From Phycisphaerae bacterium (GTDB taxonomy: Bacteria; Planctomycetota; Phycisphaerae; UBA1845; Fen-1342), in the NCBI GenBank assembly GCA_020058145.1, contig JAGVEP010000524.1:1-9717 (forward strand): a stretch of 9,717 nt of DNA, read 5' to 3'. Both the position numbers and the translations under genes were made by a program. The notes under the pieces are model-generated. The model did not search any database, had not been told where the DNA came from, and saw only the letters and a program-made list of their open reading frames with translations. This document shows positions 1-6,829 of the stretch, in pieces (the first letter of the stretch is position 1; each line of letters opens with the position of its first letter).

Positions 1-127
1 CGGCGAGCCACCTGTCCGAGCCCCACGCGCCAGCGTGGGGTTTTCCGCGGAGCGCGCTGCGCGGACCCCAGGCTCGCGCCTGAGGCTCGGACGGCAAGCT
101 CTCCGCCACAGTTTTGGACTACACCCC
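1..127. repeat. Right end of a palindromic repeat element: one 91-bp unit plus 22-bp terminal motif
   Basis: One complete unit runs from 12 to about 102 and is nearly identical to the two tandem units at 9530-9620 and 9621-9711. Bases 1-11 resemble the tail of a preceding unit, so the array probably continues to the left of the window. The unit contains a perfect 9-bp outer stem (14-22 with 84-92) enclosing three hairpins: 21-28/33-40, 44-49/60-65 and 69-73/78-82. It is followed at 106-127 by a 22-bp motif that is the exact reverse complement of 9484-9505. I see no gene in it; it looks like a non-coding mobile or REP-like repeat. Confidence 0.85.
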
Positions 128-190
128 GTGCTGAAGTCCTGTCGCGCCGGTCGCGCGCCGAAATCCCGCGCGGCGCTGGCCAAGTGGCCG

Positions 191-1552
191 CTACGGCGCG
201 AGATAGCCGTAGAGCCGTGCGACGGCCGCTGCGCCGCGGTCCAGATCCTCGAGCACGGCGTTCTCATTCGGCCCATGCGCGGCACAATCGGGCCCGGCAA
301 AGCCGAGCAGCAGCGAATCGGCCCCCAACACGCGCTTGAACGCCGGCAAGATCGGCAGCGTGCCGCCTGCGCGAATGAGTGCCGGCTCGCGGTCGAAGGA
401 CTCACGCAGCGCCCGCCGAGCGGCGTGTAGCGGCGTGCTGTCGAGCGGCGCCACGTAGGCGTCACAGACCCCGTGGTCGAGGATTTCGAGGCGCACCGTG
501 TCCGGGCACCTGGCCCGGATCGTCTGGTCAAACTGCGCGCTGAGTTTCTCGCCACCTTGATTGGGTACCAGGCGCATACTGACTTTGGCCCCGGCACGGG
601 CGGGGAGGATCGTATTCGCGCCTTCGCCCGCGTAGCCCCCGTAGATGCCGTTCACGTCCAGCGTGGGGCGCGTCCAGCGTCGTTCGTTCGTGCTGAAGCC
701 CGGCTCGCCGCACACGCGCGGGCTGCCAAGCCCGGCGGCGTACTGCACGTCATCGAGCGGCAAACCGCGAAGTTGCTCCCGTTCCGCGGGCGGCAGCTCG
801 GTCACGTCGTCGTAGAAGCCGGGGATACTGACGCGGCCGTCGGCGTCGTGGAGCGTGGCGATCAGCTTGGCCAGTACGTTCGCCGGGTTCGCGATCGTCC
901 CGCCGAACCCGCCGCTGTGGAGATCGTGCTTTGGGCCGGTCAGGCGGATTTCCTTGTACAGCAGGCCGCGCGTCCCGTACGTAATCGTCGGCCACCCGTC
1001 CGCGTACATCCCGGTGTCGGACACCAGGATGTGATCGCAGCGCAGCAGGTCGGTGTGCTGCTGAATAAACGGCACCAAATGCGGCGACGAAATCTCCTCT
1101 TCGCCTTCAATCAGGAATTTGAGGTTGATCGGCAGCCGCTTTTCGACCTCCAGCCACGCCGCCGCCGCCCGGACGTGTACGAGGAATTGCCCCTTGTCGT
1201 CCGCCGCGCCGCGGCAGATGAGCTTGCCGTCCTTGACAACCGGATCGAACGGACCGGCGTCCCACAGCCGCAGGTCGCCCTCGGGCTGCACGTCGGCGTG
1301 CCCGTAGACCAGGTACGTCGGGGCGCCGGCGTGCGCGCACCGCTCGGCATAGACCAGCGGATGCCCGCCGGTCTCACAGACCCGCGCGTCGAACCCCAAC
1401 CGAGCCAGCAGGTCGCGCGTCCAGCGCACCGCGGCGGCGACATCGCCCTTGTGCTCGGGCTTCGTGCTGATACTCGGGATCCGGCACAGGTCGATAAGCC
1501 AGTCCAAGTGCTCCTGTTGATGCTGGCGAAGGTATGCGGCTACGCGGTCCAT
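191..1552 (-). CDS. M20-family metallodipeptidase (PepV/carnosinase-like)
   Basis: This 453-residue protein is probably a cytoplasmic zinc dipeptidase or exopeptidase of the M20 family, releasing amino acids from small peptides; the exact substrate cannot be told. Visible family motifs are GHADVQP (H85 and D87, metal ligand region), GAADDKG (bridging aspartate at 118/119), EGEEEIS (catalytic and ligand glutamates at 151-153), SDTG (D179) and AHGPNE near the C-terminus (H426). HSGG at 212-215 matches the substrate-contacting histidine of the dimerisation lid, which appears to span roughly 190-375. The length matches dipeptidases of this family. No signal peptide is seen. The ATG start is supported by AGGAG six bases upstream (1559-1563 on the complement). 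The gene is divergent from mutL and has no apparent operon partner. ArgE or DapE are less likely, because the DDKG and long lid features point to the dipeptidase branch. Confidence 0.92.
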   Translation of the reverse strand: MDRVAAYLRQHQQEHLDWLIDLCRIPSISTKPEHKGDVAAAVRWTRDLLARLGFDARVCETGGHPLVYAERCAHAGAPTYLVYGHADVQPEGDLRLWDAGPFDPVVKDGKLICRGAADDKGQFLVHVRAAAAWLEVEKRLPINLKFLIEGEEEISSPHLVPFIQQHTDLLRCDHILVSDTGMYADGWPTITYGTRGLLYKEIRLTGPKHDLHSGGFGGTIANPANVLAKLIATLHDADGRVSIPGFYDDVTELPPAEREQLRGLPLDDVQYAAGLGSPRVCGEPGFSTNERRWTRPTLDVNGIYGGYAGEGANTILPARAGAKVSMRLVPNQGGEKLSAQFDQTIRARCPDTVRLEILDHGVCDAYVAPLDSTPLHAARRALRESFDREPALIRAGGTLPILPAFKRVLGADSLLLGFAGPDCAAHGPNENAVLEDLDRGAAAVARLYGYLAP

Positions 1553-1575
1553 GGGCGACTCCTGGGGGAAGTTCG

Positions 1576-1627
1576 GAGTAGCGAGTAACGAATGGCGAGT
1601 TACGGATCGGCCGCCAACTCGCTACTC
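1576..1627. repeat. Intergenic inverted repeat between the dipeptidase gene and mutL
   Basis: An 11-bp perfect inverted repeat, GAGTAGCGAGT (1576-1586) and ACTCGCTACTC (1617-1627), encloses a 30-base loop that contains a further GGCGAGTTAC echo of the same motif. It occupies most of the 102-bp divergent gap. It is either a short dispersed repeat or an operator-like dyad; the sequence alone does not decide. Its presence argues against the ATG at 1592 being the mutL start, because the extra N-terminal residues would be translated repeat. Confidence 0.6.
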
Positions 1628-1654
1628 GGCACTCATCATACTATATTCTCTTCG

Positions 1655-3610
1655 ATGGGTCTGATTCGCCTGCTACCGCCCGCGCTCATCAGCCGGATTG
1701 CCGCCGGTGAGTGCATTGAACGCCCCGCCAGCGTTGTCAAGGAGTTGGTGGAGAACGCGCTGGACGCCGGCGCCGGGCGGATCGACATCAGCCTGCTGGA
1801 TGGCGGCCGCGGACTGATCCAGGTGGCCGACGACGGCGGCGGGATGGAAGCCGACGATCTCGTGCTCGCGGTGCAGCAGCACGCCACGAGCAAAATCCAC
1901 GACGACGATGACCTGTTCAACATCCACACGCTGGGTTTTCGTGGCGAGGCGCTCGCCAGCATCGGTGCCGTCGCCCGGCTGCGCCTCGTGTCCCGCCGCG
2001 CGGATTGCGACGTGGGCCACGAGATTCAGGTCGAGGCCGGGCAGGTCGGCCAGCCGCGGCCCTGTGCGGCGGCGGTCGGTACGACGGTCGAGGTGCGCGA
2101 TCTGTTTTACCCGGTGCCAGCCCGCCGGAAATTCCTGCGCACCAATCAGACGGAGATGGGCCACATTACGGAGCAACTGGCCCGGATCGCGCTGCCGCAC
2201 CCCGGCCTCGCGTTCACGCTGAAGCATCAGCAACGGGTTATGCACCAGCTTCAGCCCACGGGCGACCGCCGGCAGCGGATCGCGGACTTCTATGGCCCCG
2301 AGCTAGCGGCCGTGCTGCTGCCGATTCGCCGTGAAGGTAGTGGCGTGCGGATCGAGGGGCTCGTCGCGCCGCCGGCAGAGAGTCGCGGCAGCTCGAAGTG
2401 GGAATATGTGTTCGTCAACGGCCGGCACGTTCGCGACCGCTTTGTCGCGCACGCGATTCGTGAGGCGTACCGGAGCCTGATCGACCCGTCGCGGTCGCCG
2501 GTGGTGTTCCTGTTCATCACGATTGACCCGGACAAAGTGGATGTAAACGTCCACCCGACCAAGATTGAGGTGCGTTGGCAGGATTCGAACTACATGCACG
2601 GGCAGGTGCTCGCCGCGCTGCGCGAGAAGTTCCTGTCGAGCAACCTGGACCGCCCGCTCCGCACGCCGCGCGAGGACGAGGAATACCGCGAGCGTGTCCG
2701 GGCGGCGATGGTGGGATTCTTTACTACGAACAGGCACGCAGGCACGGAGGGACGAAGGGACGAAGGGACGGAGGGAAGAAGGCACGAAGGCACGGAGGCA
2801 CGCAGGCACGAAGGGACGGAGGCACGCAGGCACGAAGGGACGGAGGCACGCAGGCACGAAGCGCCAGCGCGTGAATCGTCAGAACACGAAGCGCCAGCGA
2901 GTGCATCGCCGGAACCCGGAGCGCCCGCGACGGGGGTCCCTCCTTCGTCCCTCCGTCCCTCCGTCCCTCCGTCCCTTCTTCCCTCCGTCCCTCCTTCGTC
3001 CCTCCGTCCCTCCGTCCCTCCGTCCCTTCCGCCCCTGGCCCCCCGCGCCCTCCAAATCCACAACGCCTATCTCGTCGTCGAAACCTCCGACGGCCTGATG
3101 CTCATCGACCAACACGCCCTGCACGAACGCATCCTCTACGAGGAACTTCGCCGGCGGATTGCCGAACACCGCCTCGAAGCCCAACGCCTGTTGCTTCCGC
3201 TGATCGTCCGCGTGCCAGCCGACCGGCTTGAAGCGCTGGAAACGCACGCCGGGGCTCTGCAAGGGCTGGGGATCGAGCTGACGGCCGCGGGTCCGCAGAG
3301 CGTGGCGTTGCACGCATTTCCCTCGCTGCTGCTGGAGCGTGTCGACCACGAGCGGTTCGTGCGCGATTTGCTCGACCTGCTCGGCGAGCAGGGCAGCCGC
3401 CCGGCACAGGAAACCCTGCTGCACGATGTCCTCGACATGATGGCGTGCAAAGCGGCCGTGAAAGCCGGCGATTCGCTGACGCCGGAGGAGATCGACGCGC
3501 TGCTCCAACGCCGGGAGCTGGCCGAGCGCAGCAGCCATTGCCCGCACGGCCGGCCGACGACCCTGCGGCTGACGCTGCGCGACCTGGAGCGGCAGTTTCA
3601 TCGTCGGTAG
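1655..3610 (+). CDS. mutL: DNA mismatch repair protein MutL, endonuclease type, with repeat-derived linker
   Basis: MutL couples MutS mismatch recognition to strand incision and removal. From ATG 1655 it has 651 residues. The N-terminal GHKL ATPase domain has the general base E30 and N34 (in KELVENALDAG), DDGGGM at 59-64 and GFRGEAL at 94-100. The C-terminal domain carries the nuclease metal motif DQHALHERILYE from D485, a QRLLLP clamp-binding-like motif at 510-515, ACKA at C598 and CPHGRP at C629. The nicking site therefore appears intact, as in bacteria without MutH. Residues of about 360-462 are low complexity (GTEARRHE, then PPSLRPSV) and encoded by satellite DNA. I prefer 1655 to the in-frame ATG at 1592 because homology begins at MGLIRLLPPALISRIAAGE and the upstream residues derive from an intergenic repeat. 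No clear Shine-Dalgarno precedes 1655. The stop TAG lies in a downstream repeat. MutS is not in the window. Confidence 0.96.
   Translation: MGLIRLLPPALISRIAAGECIERPASVVKELVENALDAGAGRIDISLLDGGRGLIQVADDGGGMEADDLVLAVQQHATSKIHDDDDLFNIHTLGFRGEALASIGAVARLRLVSRRADCDVGHEIQVEAGQVGQPRPCAAAVGTTVEVRDLFYPVPARRKFLRTNQTEMGHITEQLARIALPHPGLAFTLKHQQRVMHQLQPTGDRRQRIADFYGPELAAVLLPIRREGSGVRIEGLVAPPAESRGSSKWEYVFVNGRHVRDRFVAHAIREAYRSLIDPSRSPVVFLFITIDPDKVDVNVHPTKIEVRWQDSNYMHGQVLAALREKFLSSNLDRPLRTPREDEEYRERVRAAMVGFFTTNRHAGTEGRRDEGTEGRRHEGTEARRHEGTEARRHEGTEARRHEAPARESSEHEAPASASPEPGAPATGVPPSSLRPSVPPSLLPSVPPSSLRPSVPPSLPPLAPRALQIHNAYLVVETSDGLMLIDQHALHERILYEELRRRIAEHRLEAQRLLLPLIVRVPADRLEALETHAGALQGLGIELTAAGPQSVALHAFPSLLLERVDHERFVRDLLDLLGEQGSRPAQETLLHDVLDMMACKAAVKAGDSLTPEEIDALLQRRELAERSSHCPHGRPTTLRLTLRDLERQFHRR
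2733..2860 (+). repeat. Sixteen-unit octamer tandem array inside mutL
   Basis: Sixteen contiguous 8-bp units fit GG(C/G)A(C/A)G(A/C/G)A without interruption, starting at GGCACGCA (2733-2740) and ending at GGCACGAA (2853-2860). Three units make 24 bp, so the protein shows an 8-residue period (GTEARRHE). All three forward frames stay open through the array itself. It encodes the first part of the charged MutL linker. Arrays of this sequence type are usually intergenic satellites, so its presence inside a conserved gene is unusual. Confidence 0.95.
2856..2940 (+). repeat. Three imperfect 30-bp direct repeats between the two octamer tracts in mutL
   Basis: Copies begin at about 2856, 2886 and 2916, each with a GAAGCGCCAGCG-like core (third copy GGAGCGCCCGCG). 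The first two copies differ at only a few positions; the third is more diverged and runs into the right octamer tract. They encode EAPARESSEH, EAPASASPEP and GAPATGVPP. The block forms the spacer between the inverted octamer arrays. Confidence 0.8.
2937..3027 (-). repeat. Second octamer array inside mutL, inverted relative to the first
   Basis: About eleven 8-bp units of CCGTCCCT or TCGTCCCT type run from 2937 to 3027, broken by one extra CCT at 2993-2995. The reverse complement is the GGGACGGA family of the 2733-2860 array. A 19-bp stretch is perfectly complementary between the arrays (2764-2782 and 2974-2992). Translation gives the proline/serine-rich half of the linker (PPSLRPSV). The 3-bp CCT insertion leaves the reading frame unchanged. 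Confidence 0.93.
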
Positions 3611-3720
3611 GGTGGGCACTGCCCACCAATCCTGGTATTCTCTTTTTGTGCCTGTTGCGCGTCAAATGGTGGGCGGTGCCCACCCTGTTGCACTCAAGGT
3701 GGTGGGCAATGCCCACCCTA
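3608..3720. mobile_element. MITE-like palindromic element between mutL and alaS
   Basis: The ends 3608-3628 and 3700-3720 are 21-bp inverted repeats with one mismatch, beginning TAGGGTGGGC and ending GCCCACCCTA. Inside each end, and at one extra site, is a small hairpin of GGTGGGC and GCCCACC with a 3-base loop: 3611-3627, 3668-3684 and 3701-3717. The first three bases are the TAG stop of mutL. Translated, this motif gives the 'VGWALPT' string that I associate with planctomycete intergenic repeats. No transposase is encoded, so any movement would be in trans. It fills nearly the whole gap, leaving alaS only its ribosome-binding site. Confidence 0.7.
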
Positions 3721-3722
3721 CG

Positions 3723-3730
3723 AAAGGTGG
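3723..3730 (+). promoter_or_regulatory. Ribosome-binding site deciding the GTG start of alaS
   Basis: AAAGGTGG lies 3 bases before GTG 3734, with its AAAGG core 6 bases away. It immediately follows the palindromic element. It supports GTG as the initiator, giving MTRTAAEVRREFIEFF, the expected AlaRS N-terminus. Confidence 0.7.
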
Positions 3731-3733
3731 CCT

Positions 3734-6700
3734 GTGACCAGAACCGCCGCCGAAGTCCGCCGCGAGTTCATCGAGTTCTTCTGCCAGAAGCATGGCCATA
3801 AGTTCGTGCCCAGCTCGCCGGTCGTCCCGCACGACGACCCGACGCTGCTGTTCACCAACGCGGGCATGAACCAGTTCAAGCCGTACTTTCTCGGCACCGA
3901 GACGCCGAAGAATCTGCGGGTCGCGAACACGCAGAAGTGCATTCGCGCCGGCGGGAAGCACAACGACCTCGACGACGTGGGGCACGACACCTACCACCAC
4001 ACGTTTTTCGAGATGCTGGGCAACTGGTCCTTCGGCGACTACTTCAAGCAGGAAGCGATCGGGTGGGCGTGGGAACTGCTCGTTGACGTGTGGGGGCTCG
4101 ACCCGACGCGCCTCCACGCGACCTATTTCGGCGGCGATGCGGCCGAAGGGCTGGAGCCGGACGTCGAGGCCCGCGACCTGTGGCTGCGGATTCTGCCCGC
4201 GGAACGGGTCCACGCCGGTTCGAAGAAGGACAACTTCTGGGAGATGGGCGAGACCGGGCCGTGTGGGCCGTGCAGCGAGGTCCATGTGGACCTGACGCCG
4301 GACAAGAGCGGGGCTGCGCTCGTCAACGCCGGCGACGCGCGCGTCATCGAAATCTGGAATCTTGTTTTTATCCAGTTCAATCGCGCTGCGGACAGCAAGC
4401 TGACCCCTCTGCCGGCGAAGCATGTTGATACAGGAATGGGTTTCGAGCGTGTGACGGCCGTTTTGCAAGGTCACAACAACAATTACGCGACCGACGTGTT
4501 TGTGCCGATCATCCAGGCGATCGAGAAAATTAGTGGGCACATCTACGGCAGCGCCGCCAACCCCCCTGTGGTCCCCCCTACGAGGGGGGACGGTCCGACG
4601 AACCCCCCTCCCTCTCAGGGAGGGGTTGGGGGAGGGTCGAACCGCTATGCCGTCATGCGCCCCGGCAACATGCAGGACGAAGCCTGCCGCGTCATTGCCG
4701 ACCACATCCGCACGTTGACGTTCGCGATCACCGATGGAGCCGTGCCGGACAAAGAAGGCCGCGGCTACGTGCTCCGCCGCATCCTCCGCCGGGCGGTGCG
4801 GTTCGGCTGGCAACACCTGAATTTGCACGAGCCGTTCTTGTGCAAGCTGGTGGACACGGTCGTGGCGACGATGGGGGATGCGTTCCCCGAGCTCAAGAAG
4901 AACCCGCAGCATGTGCGGGACGTTCTGCGGGAGGAAGAGGAGTCGTTTGACCGCGCGCTGGGCCGAGGCATTGAGATGTTCAATGAGTCAGTCCTCACTG
5001 CGATTGGGCACGCCATCGAGCGAGCCCAGGGCTGGACTTTGACCGCTAGTGCAACTTGGCTACGTGCCACAAGCGGCGCCCATTGGACTTTTGACACGCC
5101 TGCGGGGCGTCGGCGTGTGAAGGAGTCGGAAGCCCGTGCCTTGGTTGAAGGGAGCATCACATTTCCGGGTGATGTTGCGTTCAGACTCCACGACACGTAC
5201 GGCTTCCCAGTCGATCTCACACAAATCATGGCGAGCGAGAAGGGACTTACGGTCGACATCGGCGAGTATGAGCGGCTGATGGAGGAGGCACGCGAACGTG
5301 CCCGAGCCGCGCGGGCCTTTGTTCCGTTCGAGCACCCGGACCTGGAGATTGATTTCCGGGCCTTGGGTCCAACCGTGTTTGCAGGTTACGAGGGGACGGA
5401 GATCGATGACGCGGTGTTGCTGGGCATGTTCGTCCGGGGCGGAAACGTGATCGACCCTCGCCCAATTGCGTCAATCTCGGAAGGAGACGAAGCAGCGCTT
5501 GTCCTGGACAAGACACCGTTCTACAGCGAAAAGGGCGGGCAAGTTGGCGACCGTGGTGTCATTGAGTCTAGCTCCTTTCGCTTCGTCGTTGAGGACACGC
5601 AGGAGGTGGGAGAGACTGTGCTCCATCTCGGTACGTGCGTTTCGGGGCAGATCACGGGCTACGGTCTCAGCCTCGATGAGTTGACGGCTGACGAGCGACG
5701 AGAAAGCGCATGTCACGCCGTCGTGGGCGCGACTTGCCGCCGCGCCACCATGAAAAACCACACCGCCACCCACGTCCTCAACTGGGCACTCCGCGAGGTC
5801 CTCGGCGACCATGTCCAGCAGAAGGGGTCGCTCGTCGATCATGAAAAGACGCGGTTCGACTTCTCGCACCCGCGCGCGCTGACGCCGGAGGAAATCGAGC
5901 GCGTCGAGCAGCTTGCCAACGACAAAATCCGCCAGAATTTGCCGGTGTCTTACGAAACCGTGCCGCAAAAGGACGCCCTGAAGATCAACGGCCTGCGGGC
6001 CGTCTTCGGCGAACGTTATCCCGACGAGGTCCGCGTGCTTTCGGTCGGCGCAAACGTCGCCGACCTGCTCAAACAGCCGGACAATCCCAAATGGCGGGAG
6101 TGCTCCATCGAATTCTGCGGCGGCACACACGTCAAGAACACCGGCGAGATCGAGCGGTTCGTGCTGATAAACGAGGAAGCTGTCGCGAAGGGCGTTCGGC
6201 GCCTCGTCGGGCTGACCAGTGCGGCGGCAACGGCGGCGGAAGAGGCCGGTGCCGCACTCGTGAAGGGTGCCGAGGAATTGAAACGCGGTCCGCCGGAAGA
6301 AGTGCCTGCCGGTCTGGTCGAGTTGCAGAATTCACTCGCGGCGGCGGTGATTCCGCTCCGTCAGCGACACCATCTGCGAGCGCTCAGCGACGAATTGCAG
6401 CAGATCGTGAAGAGCCGACAGAAATCGGCGGCAGCCGATGCGGCGGAGATTGTCCGCCAGAAGGTAGCCGAGCTGCTGCAAAGCGCACCAAAGATCGGCA
6501 ATACGACGGTCATCGTTGCGGAGATGCCCGACGTACCCGCCGAGCAACTGAAGCACGGTGCGGACCTGATCAAGCAAAAGTGCGGCTCGGCGGCCATCCT
6601 CTTTGGCGTTCGCAGCGACGAAAAGGCGGCGTTGCTAGCGGCCATGACCGATGACTTGGTCAAGATGGGCGTGAAGGCCGGCGACCTCGTCAAAGCCATC

Positions 6701-6829
6701 GCCCCCATCGTGGGCGGCGGCGGCGGCGGCCCGCCGACGATGGCCCAGGCGGGGGGAAGGGACCCGGGCAAGCTGCCGGAAGCCCTGGAAGCCGGCCGCA
6801 AGTGGATCGGCGGAAAGTTAGGGGATTAA
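3734..6829 (+). CDS. alaS: Alanyl-tRNA synthetase
   Basis: A cytoplasmic class II synthetase that charges tRNA-Ala and hydrolyses mischarged Ser- and Gly-tRNA-Ala. It has 1031 residues, against about 875 in E. coli. The N-terminus (FIEFFCQKHGHKFVPSSPVV), TNAGMNQFKPYFLG, GPCGPCSEVH and the arginine-rich GRGYVLRRILRRAVRFG (from G342) make up the aminoacylation core. HTATH (H676, H680) and CGGTH (C795, H799) are the zinc-binding editing motifs. The glycine-rich C-Ala domain ends the protein (GGGGGGPPTMAQAGG). Two extra segments explain the length: about residues 275-303, encoded by a GC-rich hairpin repeat before the RYAVMRPGNMQDEACRVIADH segment, and about residues 416-475 before FRLHDTYGFPVDLT. 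Both stay in frame and all key motifs are present, so the enzyme is probably functional. It is co-directional with mutL and lies 123 bp downstream. Confidence 0.97.
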   Translation: MTRTAAEVRREFIEFFCQKHGHKFVPSSPVVPHDDPTLLFTNAGMNQFKPYFLGTETPKNLRVANTQKCIRAGGKHNDLDDVGHDTYHHTFFEMLGNWSFGDYFKQEAIGWAWELLVDVWGLDPTRLHATYFGGDAAEGLEPDVEARDLWLRILPAERVHAGSKKDNFWEMGETGPCGPCSEVHVDLTPDKSGAALVNAGDARVIEIWNLVFIQFNRAADSKLTPLPAKHVDTGMGFERVTAVLQGHNNNYATDVFVPIIQAIEKISGHIYGSAANPPVVPPTRGDGPTNPPPSQGGVGGGSNRYAVMRPGNMQDEACRVIADHIRTLTFAITDGAVPDKEGRGYVLRRILRRAVRFGWQHLNLHEPFLCKLVDTVVATMGDAFPELKKNPQHVRDVLREEEESFDRALGRGIEMFNESVLTAIGHAIERAQGWTLTASATWLRATSGAHWTFDTPAGRRRVKESEARALVEGSITFPGDVAFRLHDTYGFPVDLTQIMASEKGLTVDIGEYERLMEEARERARAARAFVPFEHPDLEIDFRALGPTVFAGYEGTEIDDAVLLGMFVRGGNVIDPRPIASISEGDEAALVLDKTPFYSEKGGQVGDRGVIESSSFRFVVEDTQEVGETVLHLGTCVSGQITGYGLSLDELTADERRESACHAVVGATCRRATMKNHTATHVLNWALREVLGDHVQQKGSLVDHEKTRFDFSHPRALTPEEIERVEQLANDKIRQNLPVSYETVPQKDALKINGLRAVFGERYPDEVRVLSVGANVADLLKQPDNPKWRECSIEFCGGTHVKNTGEIERFVLINEEAVAKGVRRLVGLTSAAATAAEEAGAALVKGAEELKRGPPEEVPAGLVELQNSLAAAVIPLRQRHHLRALSDELQQIVKSRQKSAAADAAEIVRQKVAELLQSAPKIGNTTVIVAEMPDVPAEQLKHGADLIKQKCGSAAILFGVRSDEKAALLAAMTDDLVKMGVKAGDLVKAIAPIVGGGGGGPPTMAQAGGRDPGKLPEALEAGRKWIGGKLGD
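4557..4641 (+). repeat. In-frame GC-rich hairpin repeat inserted in alaS, with a G-quadruplex-type run
   Basis: Two perfect stems sit side by side: GTCCCCCC/GGGGGGAC (4571-4578 with 4584-4591, loop TACGA) and CCCCTCCC/GGGAGGGG (4605-4612 with 4618-4625, loop TCTCA). The plus (coding) strand at 4618-4636 has four runs of at least three G (GGG-A-GGGG-TT-GGGGG-A-GGG), a quadruplex-forming pattern. It encodes NPPVVPPTRG and NPPPSQGGVGGG, a flexible insertion in AlaRS. The 'CCCTCCCTCTCAGGGAGGG' motif is of a dispersed intergenic type, which suggests a captured repeat. Confidence 0.75.

Noticed and set aside
12..102. tRNA or tRNA-like gene because of the cloverleaf fold
   Set aside because: Arm sizes, the absence of a T-loop GTTC motif and of an anticodon-type 7-base loop, and the tandem copies argue against a tRNA.
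473..1588. 371-codon open frame opposite the dipeptidase gene
   Set aside because: It is antisense to a gene with all M20 motifs, and its Arg/Val/Ala-rich translation resembles no family; long antisense frames are expected at this GC content.
1592..1654. 21-residue N-terminal extension of MutL from an upstream ATG
   Set aside because: The residues are translated from the intergenic inverted repeat, and MutL homology begins at the ATG at 1655.
2733..3027. CRISPR array
   Set aside because: The 8-bp units are contiguous with no unique spacers, and the 30-bp repeats have no spacers either.
3611..3650. Terminator after mutL (hairpin followed later by CTTTTTG)
   Set aside because: The T run lies about 14 bases beyond the hairpin and the same hairpin recurs twice without T runs, so it is better explained as part of the repeat element.
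3662..4912. 416-codon open frame opposite alaS
   Set aside because: Antisense shadow of the conserved synthetase, starting within the 5' half of alaS and ending in the palindromic element; no recognisable domain.
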